Shown here piece by piece: positions 23,009-34,599 of a DNA stretch of 64,000 nt. Source of the stretch: Pseudisothecium myosuroides (taxonomy: Eukaryota; Streptophyta; Bryopsida; Hypnales; Lembophyllaceae); assembly GCA_951799445.1 (NCBI GenBank), contig OX637292.1:8745296-8809295 (forward strand). Direction: 5' to 3'. Under the pieces are notes generated by a model. The model did not search any database and was not told the DNA's origin. It worked only from the letters and a program-made list of their open reading frames with translations. Position 1 is the stretch's first letter, and the number at the start of each line of letters is the position of its first letter. A program made the position numbers and the translations under genes.

Positions 23009-23620
23009 GTGTGTTTTTTTCTGGCGATTTGGTGCAAAATTGCACCAAATTTTTTGACCTAGCACCAAACCTATAGGAAATTTTTAGTAAAATTTTGGAT
23101 GAAATCGCCAAAAAACTTCAAGTTCAACAAAAATCTTGGATGAAATCGCCACATTGTGAATGAAAATAGAATTATAGATACATAGTATCACATTTTCTAT
23201 CCAATACGTGGATGAATGTTGAAACTTGGAGCACCACTGTAACATTTAATATTGCCACTTTGCCACTTCATGGAAAATGAAAAAAAAAACATTGAATGTC
23301 CTCCATTCATTTGTTCAGTGTTTTTTTTTCTAACGATTTGTTGCTAAATTGCACCAAATTTTATGGCTTGGCACCATGCCTATAGAAAAAAAAATGGTAC
23401 TAAAAAGGTGGAAAATTGCTAGAAAACTTCAAATAAATAAAAAATCTTGGATGAAATTGCCGGATTCTGAATGAAAACTGAATTATGGATATGTGATATG
23501 TGCTAATATGATATTTTCTATTCAATATGTGGATGAATGTTGAAATTTGGAGCACCACTATAACATTCACTATCGCCACTATGGCGCTCCATTAAAAATG
23601 AAAAAAACCCCACTGGATTT
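23009..23620. repeat. Tandem duplication, two diverged units of about 305 bp
   Basis: Both units run GTGTTTTTTTCT..GATTTG, TTGCACCAAATTTT, CTTGGATGAAAT, GTGGATGAATGTTGAAA, TTGGAGCACCACT. They are about 85 percent alike by eye. The array ends roughly 270 bp before the receptor kinase ORF, so it belongs to that gene's upstream region. Confidence 0.75.
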
Positions 23621-23950
23621 GCTTCACAGTGTTGGTTCAGCGTGTTGGAGATTTGGAGTGGGGCTGCTCTGACCGAGAGGGCGAAATTTAGCCCCAAAAA
23701 ACATGCTGTCCGGAACCAAACCAATGTCCGTACGGGTCACCCGTACTGCCCGTAATGTCCTGGAAGTCTGGAACCAGGCCTATTGTCGGAGACTGATGGG
23801 CGTTTGGCAAGTTTTAAAGCTCATTAGTGCCTGCCTGCCTGATTACTTGTTACTGGTTTCGTTTCCTAGAATTGAACGTGGCGGTTTAGGATGAATTTAA
23901 AGTCTTATGCTCGTTTGTTCAGTTACGTTGAGATTTCTAGGTTCTCCGTC

Positions 23951-26900
23951 ATGATCTGGACACGCGCAGCCGCGACGGTGATGCTCTTCACGTTGCTCAT
24001 TTCTGAAGTCGCAGGCCAAGACACCAACTTCACCTTTAGCTCCACCTCAGGGATCGACAACCCTCAAGGAGAGACCATGTTTCTTGTATCCGGAGACGCC
24101 CTGATGGATGCGCAAGGGAAGCTTAAGTTTTTAGCCCTCAACACCGATATTGCGCACCAAGATGAGACACCCACCGAGACGAATTGCGGCCGCGCTGTAT
24201 ACAAAGACAAGGTGCGGCTTCTGGACAAAACCAACGGAGTTGTTGCTTCCTTCCACACTTCCTTCACGTTTTCCTTCGCTTCCTTCGACAGTGACTCAAA
24301 CTCATGCGGGCAAGGGATGCTGTTCATGTTCTCCCCAAACTCGAATGTCAGCGACGTAGAGAGCAACCTTTCTGGTCGCAACTTGTGCGAATTGAATCGG
24401 GACCAGGCCGATCTTCGCTTATTCGCAGTTGAAATCGATTCCCGATTAAACCCTAAAAATATGGAGGACGTGAGTGACAGTCACATTAGCTTAGACGTGG
24501 GCAACAGAACGTTGAGGACTCATGACCTTTGCCACCCCGCGAATACCTATAATCAGACGTGTGCGTTTTTTTGTAAGGATCCCAATGCGAAGTACACAGC
24601 TTGGATTGATTATGACAGTGGGACTCAGACGCTGCAAGTCTGGTTTCGCAATGGCTCTGGTGTAGCCAAGCCTAATGATCCGGTCATAAGTTACCCCAAC
24701 TTGCGTCTTGACAACATGTTGGACGAGGAGATGTACGTGGGTTTCATTGGTAGCACAGGCGACCAAAGAGAAGTTCACACAATCTGGACCTGGGAATTTG
24801 CAACCACTGGAATCTCCTCTGCAACAACGTCGAAATCCGGTTCCAAAAGTTCACTTAGTTTGATCGGCGGAATTTCAGCAGGGGCACTAGCAGGACTTCT
24901 AGTTGTAGGAATCATTGTCTACTTCGTTTGGGTCCACCGCAAAATCAGCAAGGCACAGGCTTTCTACGAGCTGCCGTCGCTTTCCTTTCAGGATGTGTGG
25001 CGGTCGTACACTTTCAAGGAGCTTAGTGAGATGACGAAGGGTTTTAGTGCGAGTGAGAAGCTTTCTAGTGGGGGCTGTGGGGATGTGTACAAAGGGACGT
25101 TGCCGTCGGGGGGGTTGGTAGCTGTGAAGCGTATTAAGGAGGAGGAGGAGCTAGAGGGTGAAAGGAGTTTTCTTGCGGAAGTGAGGAGCTTGAGGCAGAC
25201 GAGGCACCGAAACTTGTTGCAGTTGCGGGGGTGGAGCTATAGCGCGGATGGGATGTTTCTGGTGTACGAGTTTATGTGCAATGGGAGTCTCAATAAGTGG
25301 TTGCATCCAAATGGGGAGCTTAACTGGGATGTGCGACGAGCCATTCTCGCAGGTATAGTTCCAATTAAACACTGTCCCTGGGTAGCTTCTCTTTGCTATG
25401 AGATCTCCAAACGCTTAGCTTGAATCGCCTTCCTCCCTTCTACTCCTTTAAATCTTTAATCTAAAGGGGTCTCATCTGATTAATTAAACCTCAATTTCGT
25501 TTAAGTGGCTCAAAATGCACCCAATCTTGAAGCCAGCCAGGAATATGCCCACAGCTAGCGTAACGCAACTGCTACTCTCTTTCCGATGCATCTCGAGACC
25601 AACCCAGACTCCAATGAAACGTCACCTGTTGGCGGTCGCAAACGCGTGTTGATTTCAAGCATTCTCGTGCTTTATTTTCTCATATCTGCCTCATACTCCT
25701 TAGGTTTGCAGCACTAGGACTGAAGGCTGAGTTCATTTTTGCAATGGTTGTGACATGATCGTCAAAAATCTGTTATTAGTTTTTGCGATGGTTTCGTACA
25801 ATATTGTGCATCGTGCTTGCAATGTTAATTTCTTGCTTCTGTTCAGGCAGTGACATGCATTGGTTCCGTGCCCAAGACTTTTGCATCCAGTTGTGGCACT
25901 ATTGCTAAGGGCCGGTTTGACATAGACCATGAGTTCATTTAAGGCAAAGTACAGAACCGCTATAAAACAATTGATGATGTGGTGCAGCCGTTACTCCTGC
26001 TGTTGTGCAGAATGTCTATCATGCCTCATGTGCACAAGGGTTTGTAAGTTTCACACTACTAGAACTTAAAGAACTTAGCGACACTTTCAACAACGTTTTT
26101 AGCTAGTACATGCATCGTTTTGGTACATGCTTAAGCAAACATGCAACATTTTTCAGCACACACGCTCCAAAACATTGTTCACTTTGGACAATGTTCAGTA
26201 CAAACGTTGAATGTCATCTTTGTATCACATCTGATCGAGCGTCAGCAGCAGCGTCCAAACGTTGCTAAGGGAATTGGATTCTAGTAGCGTCACTCTGTTA
26301 AACCTTGCGTTTCACGTAGCCCTGCCATCAACGGTTTGTATGCATCCACGCAGGCGTTGCATCTGGATTGGAGTACTTGCACGAAGACGGCGTGAAATGT
26401 GTTCTCCACCGCGACATCAAATCCGACAACGTCCTTCTCGACGCCGACTTCAACCCTTACCTCGGTGACTTCGGCCTGGCTCGCTTAGTCGACCACCATC
26501 GCAAGGAGAAGACGACCAGGATGGCCGGCACCTACGGCTACATGGCTCCGGAGATGCTGCAGACGGGCAAAGCCACGAAAGAAACCGACGTGTACGCGTT
26601 CGGCGTGTTAGCCCTGGAAGTCGCCACGGGCAGAAAACCCACGCGGATGCAGGACAAAGGAGGGTTGGAGATGTTGGTGGACAGCGTGTGGCGAGCGCAT
26701 GAAACTGGAAGCTTAGAATTTATGGTGGATCCACGACTGGGTGATCCACGTAACAACCAGGAGGGCAACCAGGCAGGCAACCAAGCTAGGGACCAGGGGA
26801 TCTATGACGAGGAAGAGCTTGAGCTTGAGGATCCTGGGATGTTTCCCGAACGCGTGTTGAAAGTGGGGTTGTTGTGTTGTTTGCCGGATCCCAGCCATCG

Positions 26901-27108
26901 CCCGTCGATGCGTTTGGTGAATCAGTGGTTTCAGTCTTCCTCGGAGAGAATGGACATGGTGTTGCCAGAGTTGCCTGAAGTTCAGCCGCGGTCTATGCCT
27001 CTGTTTCTGGAAAATTCGTGGGCGTCGACGTCTTTCAATGATGTCTCGTCGTCTTTCTCGTCAAATCTTTCCGGAAGTGCCATGGGTGGGAGCAGGCACA
27101 GTACTTAA
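23951..27108 (+). CDS. L-type lectin receptor-like kinase (two exons: 23951-25352, 26354-27108)
   Basis: Single-pass plasma-membrane kinase with an outer sugar-binding domain. From the ATG at 23951: signal peptide ([17 protein letters not shown]), a legume-lectin domain of about 280 residues beginning DTNFTFSS and including [11 protein letters not shown], then a membrane helix ([17 protein letters not shown]...VWVHRK). The kinase domain has VAVKRI (ATP lysine), HRDIKSDN (catalytic loop, RD type), [13 protein letters not shown] and [11 protein letters not shown]. The glycine loop reads [12 protein letters not shown]; the usual first Gly is Ser and the usual Phe is Cys. Donor GCAG|GTATAG and acceptor CGCAG|GCG rejoin the frame exactly ([14 protein letters not shown]) over a 1001-bp phase-1 intron. 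An in-frame ATG at 23891 adds 20 residues; I prefer 23951 because the signal peptide is then terminal. It would be 718 residues and looks intact. Family members act in immunity and carbohydrate sensing; the ligand is unknown. Confidence 0.93.
25353..26353 (+). other. Intron of the lectin receptor kinase gene
   Basis: GTATAG...CACGCAG. The open frame continues 70 bases into the intron before TGA (25421-25423), so intron retention would give a protein cut off inside the kinase domain, before the catalytic loop. It contains one MITE (next entry). Confidence 0.85.
26054..26289. mobile_element. CACTA-type MITE (236 bp) inside the kinase intron, TCA duplication
   Basis: Starts CACTACTAGAA and ends TTCTAGTAGCG, flanked by TCA at 26051-26053 and 26290-26292. 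Subterminal CTTAGC[G/A]AC and AACGTT motifs occur in inverted pairs. The last TIR base pair has mutated (GTG to GCG). Confidence 0.65.
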
Positions 27109-27733
27109 TAACGTCATCTCAGCTTTTGTAGGGAAGTTTGACCTCTATGGTAAGTTGAGATTGAAATGAAGAATCAAGTTAAGACTCATGACACTAGAGT
27201 TCAGACAATGGAACTTCAATGAGTACACAATTATTGCAGTAAATGAAGAATTATAAAGTTAATAGTTTTGTTTCTTGTTGTGTAAGTGTCACATGTACTA
27301 AATTAGTGTCATATTCACTAGTAGAATATTCTATAACAGGGAAGCTAACCTAGCAGTAGATGGTAATCGCCACATACAAGGTCCTATATACAGTGGCTGG
27401 TAGTGTAACGGAAGGGCACTTATTATGCTGGTACTGATTTGAATGCAATAGGTACTTACCAATTATAAGTTCTTCAACCTAGAAGTGTCAAAATACAGAA
27501 ATCAGAAGAATTCATGAGAAGACGAACGTAGATTTTTGAGGGAAGAGACAGAATGTGGTATCCCGTAGCGTTGGACAGCTGAAATTGGTCACGGAAAATT
27601 AATGCGTACGTTTTCGGAGACAAAAGGAGGATGAAAGAACGGAAACGATGGAATCAGTGACAATCTGCTTGAGTTCTAGTTAAAGATTAACATGATCATG
27701 CCTGAATCCAAGTGAAAGGGTTGAAGATATTTC
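27109..27733. other. Intergenic stretch between convergent genes
   Basis: 3' flank of the kinase gene; AT-moderate, no ORF above 60 codons. No canonical AATAAA is obvious. Poly(A) and terminator signals for both genes must lie here. Confidence 0.4.
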
Positions 27734-29172
27734 TCAACTCCAGTAGGTTTCACTTTCATTCGAAAGTGCATCTTGGATATTCAGGAGGCAATTAGGCAGC
27801 TTTCCATCTAATATTGAAAAATCGAGTATCACCTCTGGAGAATGAGAAAGCATATCGAATGAGAGAGGATTCAAAGTGCCGCTTCTCAGACGATCTTTTG
27901 CAATCATGACCCATTCACCTAGACTGCACATATAACTCTCATTCTGTGCACTTTTGCGACGTTACATCCGCAGTTTCACTGGACACTCTTGGCCAACTTC
28001 ATGCAATATTCAAGGTCTTGTCTGCAAAACCGTCAGTAATAAAGGGGTATGACAACAAATCCTAATAAAGAGTGCATTGTCCATCCGATCCACTTCATCA
28101 CAGGGTGGTTTCTGTGAGCGAGACAGAGAGCATAAAGGACAAATGCAAGAACAGCCTAAGAAAAATTAATGGACGTATCTACATGCAGAAAAGACCAGCA
28201 ATCTGATGCACAATTATTCACCAGATCGATGTACCTGTTACAAGCATAATCACAGCAACGGAATATGAGGAGAATCGCGAACGTCGAGTATGAAGAGAGA
28301 CTACCGCGATAGCCAAGGAAGTGCGTGTTGCACGACGACAGGATGATAGTTGCACTCGCACCCGTCAGAGAGACTTCTGTTAGTTCAGAGCGGGTCTGAT
28401 GTCATGAGGAATTCCGGGAGATACAGAAAGAGACAACGACAGGGAGAGCGCTGGGTTGGATTGTTCCGCGGTTGAGAAGCTGCATTGCCCCAAATTGCTT
28501 CTAGCCGTGTCGACTTCCCTGGTCATCAGAGGTAGAGTTGGCAATGAAAATGAAGGTGTCATGGCCATTCAACAAAACATCGTCGGCATGGTCGCGGCGG
28601 CAACTTTCGATTCCGCAATAGACCTGATGGAATGGTTTACAGGGGCCATCGGTAAAGACATCGGTATCTCCATGGAAACATCCCCAGTGCCACCTTCGAG
28701 TATTCGCAAATCCACTGTCTGCTCTCGCCTAGACATAGAAAGATTGTTCGTCGGGAGAACCTGAGTGACATTCAGCATGTTGGGCCACAGAAAACTCCCC
28801 TGTGGGCGGCAAATGGAATCCAGTGGACTGGCTTGTAAACATGGACTTGACGTTCTGCGCTCACCTAAGAACCGTGACAGGCGGCCCACCATCGTGTGTT
28901 TTCATCGTGCTCTTCGAGTATTTCTTCTTCTCATTCGAATGAGCTGATAATGGATCTGGTTGGCTCACAAGATTGTAGTTCGAGAGAGCCTGTGAAAGGC
29001 CGTCTGTGTATGGAGCCGAATTCCGTACCCTATTACCGCCGTTACTGTACGGCTTGGATTGGAACACTGTCTCATACGAGCATCCTGCTTTGGAATGACG
29101 AAGTCGTGGATTACCGGCTTCGAAGTATCTGAAGGTTGAGATTCAGGTGACCGTCTTTGAGTGACGCTGCCG
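27734..29172 (-). other. Coding-like minus-strand pieces downstream of the DYAD-like gene
   Basis: Several pieces with balanced codon use and splice-like borders lie here: 27734-27931 (LGEWVMIAKDRLRSGTLNPL..., preceded by TATGTGCAG and ending TGA), 28865-29067 (NLVSQPDPLSAHSNEKKK, ending at CTTAG|GTGAGC) and 28965-29172 (GDGTGSVTQRRSPESQ, preceded by CTCTCAG, in phase with the 29394-29475 exon). They may be 3' exons of the DYAD-like gene on an alternative splice path, or a separate small gene. I do not recognise the peptides. Confidence 0.35.
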
Positions 29173-29272
29173 GTTCCATCACCCGCTGAGAGCACGAGGG
29201 GCAGAGCGTTTCCCGGATCAAGTGGATATATATCTCATCGATTTTGCCTTTATGATTGGCACGATTCCAAGT

Positions 29273-31405
29273 TCATTTATAACGAGGCTGACGTCCACCT
29301 GCAGAATATGTAATCCAGCAATTTGTGTCCTTAAAGTTTCTGAAAATGTACTATTCAGAGAAAATCGAAGAGATGACTTGAAAACTAATATACCTCCACA
29401 TTGGAACTGCATTTCTGAATCTATTTTCTGGAATTTCAGCTTCACATTGTAATCGACACGTACAGAGTTTTCGAGCTAAAGCAATGCGAGAAGCGGGAAA
29501 CCATAACTCAAAAAACAATCTACCTGCATCATAGCGACCGTCTTGCGAACATCTTGGAGCTGACATTCGAGGTCAAGCTGGTTGCCAGACGGTGAACCAA
29601 TTTCCTTCAGTGGTTTCCTATCCTGTCGACCCACCATGCTGAGCACTATTCTGTGTTGACACCTGCACCGCAGAGTGTTCGCATCAAGCAGGAAGCAAAA
29701 ATGATCTGAAACCAAGACGACCACGCACTGGAGACACCCCTGCTGTGTTTTCCCTGACGTACTGAGGCCAGGACAAAATAGGAGCATGATCAATACTGAT
29801 GATACCTCGTACCTCAAGTGTCTTTGACACTGCACTCTCGTGCTTTTGAGACCTCTGAGCCATCGTGATGCCCATGTTAGCGCTGCCATTTCACGAAGAT
29901 TTGATCCAGGAGTCAGTACACAGAGATGGGAAGCACCAACGGAAAGTGGAATGTCGTTGATCTTAGTTGTGCAGCGGTCGATACTACAGGTGTGTAAGCC
30001 CATTTAACACAATTTGAAGGGCCCGACCCTGCGCTCATGAATTATTACTCAAAGTCGCAAAAACTTTAGACCACACGTTGGATGTTCCTGCCGAGGACTC
30101 GTCCGTAGCCAGACGATGTTCAGAACGGTACTGGGGAATCAATGCCTATTGCACCGAGTAATTCGATTCGTCTCACCCTGATTTGAGTTCCTCACATAAG
30201 AGGTGGCTGCTCCATGCTGGTCATACCGCTATTGAATTGAATCATTTCCATTCAAATCGAGCCCTGCCTAGAAAATATAGTGTTCCAATGTCAAATCCCT
30301 CACATCATGACTTGAACTCAACAGTGGGCTGGTTCAGGCTAGTCCCTCAGTCTGTTGAATTGATCAGTATGTGTGAAGCTAGTTAATCCGAGTGATTCCT
30401 CAAGGGTTTCTAAGATCAAGCATATAATTTGGAACAGATGTCAATTGATGCAGGACTTTTGAGCTGGATTCTACATCTTGTCACAAATTACACATTCATC
30501 TGGTCCTGAAGGTTTTAAAGGCCAGGATAGCAAGCAAGCTTAATTTATGAATCGACCTCATTCAGCATTACCAAGCTCACATGAATCGGATTCCCTTCCT
30601 CTTCGGCTCTTTCAGGCACACGTAACGGATCGTCGTAGGAGATTCTTAGACCAAGTTTTTGCAATCAATAGAGTTAGAAGAGCCAAGACATAATTTGGAA
30701 ACCAAGACTTCAAGGGACTTAGGCTGGGTAACGCACCCCTCTGGTTGGATACCGTGATACTCCGACAAAGAACCTTCATTTCACTGAATCACAGCTCCAC
30801 GTTGTCAATTGATAGTTTGATGTCACAGAATGACAGCATCAGAAAGAAGGGTGGAGGCCCATATAAATACCTTTTTAGTCCCTCCACTGTCTCCTTCAAT
30901 TTCTTCATCTCAGCAGCTTCGGCGGAAGTCATGCCGCGATTCAGTTGCCAGTTTCGGTCGGGCAGCTTGTCCCCCACTTTCCATTCCGCCGGAGGAATCC
31001 ATGACGGATCCTCGACTCCAGCTGCTTTTCGCAATTCCATCAGGATGGCATGCTCAAGCCAATATTCCATTGCCCCCTCCGAGTTGTGTCTGCGACGAAA
31101 ACGCTCGCCGGTATTGACTACTGTATCCGTCATGTGTTTCAGTAGGTGATCAAGTAATCCAGGGTCGCCAATGAGTTTTCGTGCTTCCTCACGCAACGCA
31201 GGTCTCAGAATGGGTCTTCCCGGGGCAGTCTTTCGCTCAAGCATGATTTCGATCAACTTCAGCTGGGCGATTTTCTACCTGCCAGAATATATATTCACTT
31301 AGGATGTAGAACAAAAAATATTTCAATTCCACTGGTACCTTGAGATACAAGGCCCTCCTCAGGGGATCATTTCGAACAGCATTGTGGCACCATAGCTCAA
31401 AGGAG
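29273..31405 (-). CDS. DYAD/SWITCH1 (AMEIOTIC1)-like meiotic protein, N-terminus not found
   Basis: The main exon (31274-30871) encodes ALREEARKLIGDPGLLDHLL, RFRRRHNSEGAMEYWLE and GVEDPSWIPPAEWKVGD, the conserved core of plant SWI1/DYAD/AM1 proteins. These nuclear proteins promote sister-chromatid cohesion and meiotic entry; Arabidopsis SWI1 antagonises the cohesin remover WAPL. A phase-consistent exon chain follows: 29882-29813, 29622-29524 (QLDLECQLQDVRK), 29475-29394 (VKLKFQKIDSEMQ), giving the expected coiled-coil tail, then 29298-29273 with TGA. Upstream, 31339 to about 31405 (NAVRNDPLRRALYLK) joins in frame over a 64-bp intron (GTACCAG...GGTAG). The N-terminal third of the family was not seen before the transposon-rich DNA at 31.6 kb, so the gene either has a long intron there or is truncated. 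The C-terminal end is ambiguous (see 27734-29172). Family assignment is firm; the function is inferred. Confidence 0.82.
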
Positions 31406-31570
31406 ATGGTTCATAGAAATGCCGCTTCGAACAGAACGGTGAATATCATGTATCAGCAAACTGTTGCCCAGCAAGACGTAATATGAACTTCCTTTCTGAA
31501 ATCCTTTGTGATCCCTTCAAGGTTTTCAGCTGGCTTCATTGAGTCCATTCTCTGGGAAATTGCAAACCAA

Positions 31571-32728
31571 TTAACCCCTAAATACCTAAGGCACCAAATT
31601 TTGGTGTTGACAATATTTCGAAGTTAAATAAAATCTAATCAAATTGTTATTTTTAGTAGTTTATATTTTTGAAAACCCCTTTTGAAGTCTAGTTTCAACA
31701 TCAAAAATCCGATTTTGAAAATGATTGATTATGATTTTTCTATTCAAGATTTTGTGCAAGGATGTCCATTGCAATCTTGACTTTCCATAGTGTTGAGGGC
31801 TCTTGGAAATGAGCCTCAAATACACTAGATCTTGGAGAAAAAATCACATTAGAAATTCATTTACGAAAATTGTAGAGTAGATTTTGAAAAGCTATAAATT
31901 GGTTGGGGTTATCATTAGAGAGAATTTGGGCCCTCTAAAGGGCCGCGAGTTCCCATGAGTTCTCCACAAGTTTTGAATAGTTCTGACTGCTAAAACTGTG
32001 CCACCACAGCAGGGTGACATGGCCGGGACTCAGCCACATCAGATTTTTTTTTAAAAAGGGGTTTGTTTGGTACATCCTTGGGACAGGCACTGCCTGATCC
32101 TTTCCATTCAAATCAGTATCCTATTTGGTATCAAACTTATCTATTTTTAACCCATAGCAAATACATAGACAATGCTATGCATTTTAATAACTTATACAAG
32201 TCTCCATCAAACTAGAAAGTAACCACTGGTATTCATTCTAGTTTTTTTGCTAAGAGTATGTCAAGGCTTTGTGATAAAATAAGCAGTTGACATGTTAAAT
32301 GCTCTTAAAAAAGTGATAGATGCTTAATATATAGTAACTGATCAAAAACTGTATAGTAAATGATCACAGAAATACATAGTAAAGTCCAAGTTAAATAAAA
32401 CTCTAGAGAAAGATGTGTTTTTTCTTGGTAGAAATTCTTGTATCAAGTAGTTCAATCATTCCCTGAGGAAGTAAGCCTCACCTGCACCCATGGAATGTCA
32501 ACATCAAAGTATGAGGTTAGAAACCGTGTGCGAGGTGTCTTAAGCTTATTGTCAACGTGTTATTGTTTTCGCATGGAAAAATAGAACAAACATCAGAATA
32601 TAAAAAACCAAAACACAAGATAATACAAGCAATAATATTCCACAAAGACTTGGCTGCTTGATTGGGCTTGGGACGACGCCATATTTCACTCCTGTCTTAC
32701 GCAGTACAGTCGTAAGCAGAACAGGTCC
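31571..32728. mobile_element. AT-rich stretch with a single TTAA-CCCCTAAA end
   Basis: TTAACCCCTAAATACC at 31571 resembles the left end of the TTAA family, but no matching right end was found before 32.7 kb, so it is a fragment or coincidence. The rest has no gene. Confidence 0.3.
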
Positions 32729-32732
32729 TTAA

Positions 32733-33468
32733 TCCCTAAATGACGGACCTATGACCACTGACTCCAAGCCTCATTGCCCAACATTCAATTTGCTGCAATT
32801 TTGCAACTAGATATGTATGAAAAAAATTATATTTATTTTTCAGAGATGAAATTATATGTTTCCTTTACTTCACAAAAAATTTAGATTTTTTTGTGGAAAA
32901 TTGATTTTTTTAGGAATTTTTGAAGAAAAAATGAAGAAAAATCATATTAAATAGAAAATTATTTCAAAAAATTTGAAAATTTCACCATGTTTGTATATTA
33001 CAATGGCAAACATCATGGTATAAACTCAATTTCCGTGTCATTCTATAATTAGAAAATACTAGACATTGAAAATACACCCAAAGTTTAAATTGCTATAAAA
33101 TACTCAATATTAGGAATTTTTTCAAAATTCAAATTGGAGTAGAAACTAGAGTAGATGACCTTGATTTTGTTAGTTGGACTCAAACTCAAAAAATATGATT
33201 TTTGTGGAGAAATTTCAGATTTAGAGCAAGGAGCAACAACTTCCCAAAATACTCTAAAATAGCATATTTTGTGATCCGTTTTTTTTAATAACTTCTCATT
33301 TTTATGAAGACAAACATTGGAAAGAGTACAAACTCTATTGGATAGTCTTCATAACCCAATATGAAAGGTCAACAAGGAAGAGGAGGATGAAAAATGCTTT
33401 TGAACTCTCTCTTTTTCAACAGTGTTGTCGTCGGAACGCCATGGAATGGCGTCCGCGGCGCTCCAGGG
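32733..33468. mobile_element. Possible TTAA-bounded element (736 bp)
   Basis: TTAA-TCCCTAAATGACGGACC at the left (32729) and GGCGCTCCAGGG-TTAA at the right (33469). Size and TTAA borders fit the family, but the ends are only weakly complementary (CCCT.. and GGAC). AT-rich interior. Confidence 0.35.
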
Positions 33469-33472
33469 TTAA

Positions 33473-34159
33473 GAAAGAAGACAAAAAAATCGTAGCTATA
33501 TCTCTTATTGTCTGCAGCATCTCACCAACTGGCATCTTGTGTTCACAAAAGTAGCAAAAGGAATTAACAGGGTCAGTTTATATCCCTTTCTTATTTTAGC
33601 CTTCGAGTTTGAAGCTACAGTACCTTCGCTTATTGATTGCCATACCATCCAAGCTGGTCCTTGATCCATTGGACGGTATTGAGTTTAAAAAACCTCAGTA
33701 AATGCTTGGTTAGTTCACTGGAACTCACAGCAGTGAATCTTGCAAAGATCTACCAGCAGTAACACACTGTGTATCCGCCATTTGGGTCATTTAAATGGCC
33801 CATATATCATTATGCAAATCATATTATGGCTGATTTTTAGCTTTTAGCACAATAATGCCATAATTTAGATAGCATGTTTATTGCGTAATTTTATTCAGAA
33901 TGCCCCTGAAAAATAGACAAGTGTCTGTTTTTCTTTAATAGTAGAGATAAAGCAACGTTTTAAGTCCTGTAAGGAGATGGATTTTGCTAGAAGAGAGCTT
34001 TTAAAATCCTTTGCATGTAAATCCTTCCTTTATTTTTTGAAGAAAAAATAAAGCGAAAAAAATACTATTTAAAAAAACTATTTTTTTCAGAGAAAAAAAT
34101 ACGTGCATAAAGACTTATCCCATGGCTTTGAAGTCCCGTTTTTTTATCGTGAAGTATTA
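33473..34159. other. AT-rich stretch, nothing recognised
   Basis: No frame above 60 codons and no inverted ends. Confidence 0.4.
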
Positions 34160-34599
34160 AGGTAGGAAGCTCATAAGTCGACCATTTCAGCAAAAAGGGG
34201 GGTCTGTAGAGAGCTCAGTGCAGCTATATGTTCTGAAATTTTTATGCGAGGGAGAGAAAGAAGGAAGATGCGAGTTGCAAATTTAAACGGAATTTTTCAA
34301 CAAAGTTTGCATTTATTAACAATTTCCAAACAGTAAGGTCCGTAGGTTGCTACTCCTGTTCATAGAGAGGAGCCAGAACAATTTACAATATGGCTTCAAG
34401 TAGAACAAGTGAGTCTTAAAAGCGACTAAAAAAAACACTTTTGAGGTTCATGTCAGTCTTTCCAGCGTCCTTTACAGTTTCCAAAATGAAAGTTGGCCCA
34501 TATGTACCTTGCCAAAATAAAAGCCTGTCAATTCCCTATTTCAGAGCTTCTCAAGTACTAAACTCGTCTGTACATAATTCAAAAAGGGTGTCAGACATG

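Noticed and set aside
24064..24381. 105-codon minus-strand frame
   Set aside because: Antisense shadow of the lectin domain.
27317..27402. CACTAGTAG ... GGTAGTG pair that could be a tiny CACTA MITE
   Set aside because: Flanking 3-bp sequences differ (ATT and TAA) and the inverted ends match for only a few bases.
31571..33472. One large TTAA element spanning both ends
   Set aside because: The outer ends CCCCTAAATACC and CTCCAGGG are not inverted copies of each other; reported as separate low-confidence pieces.
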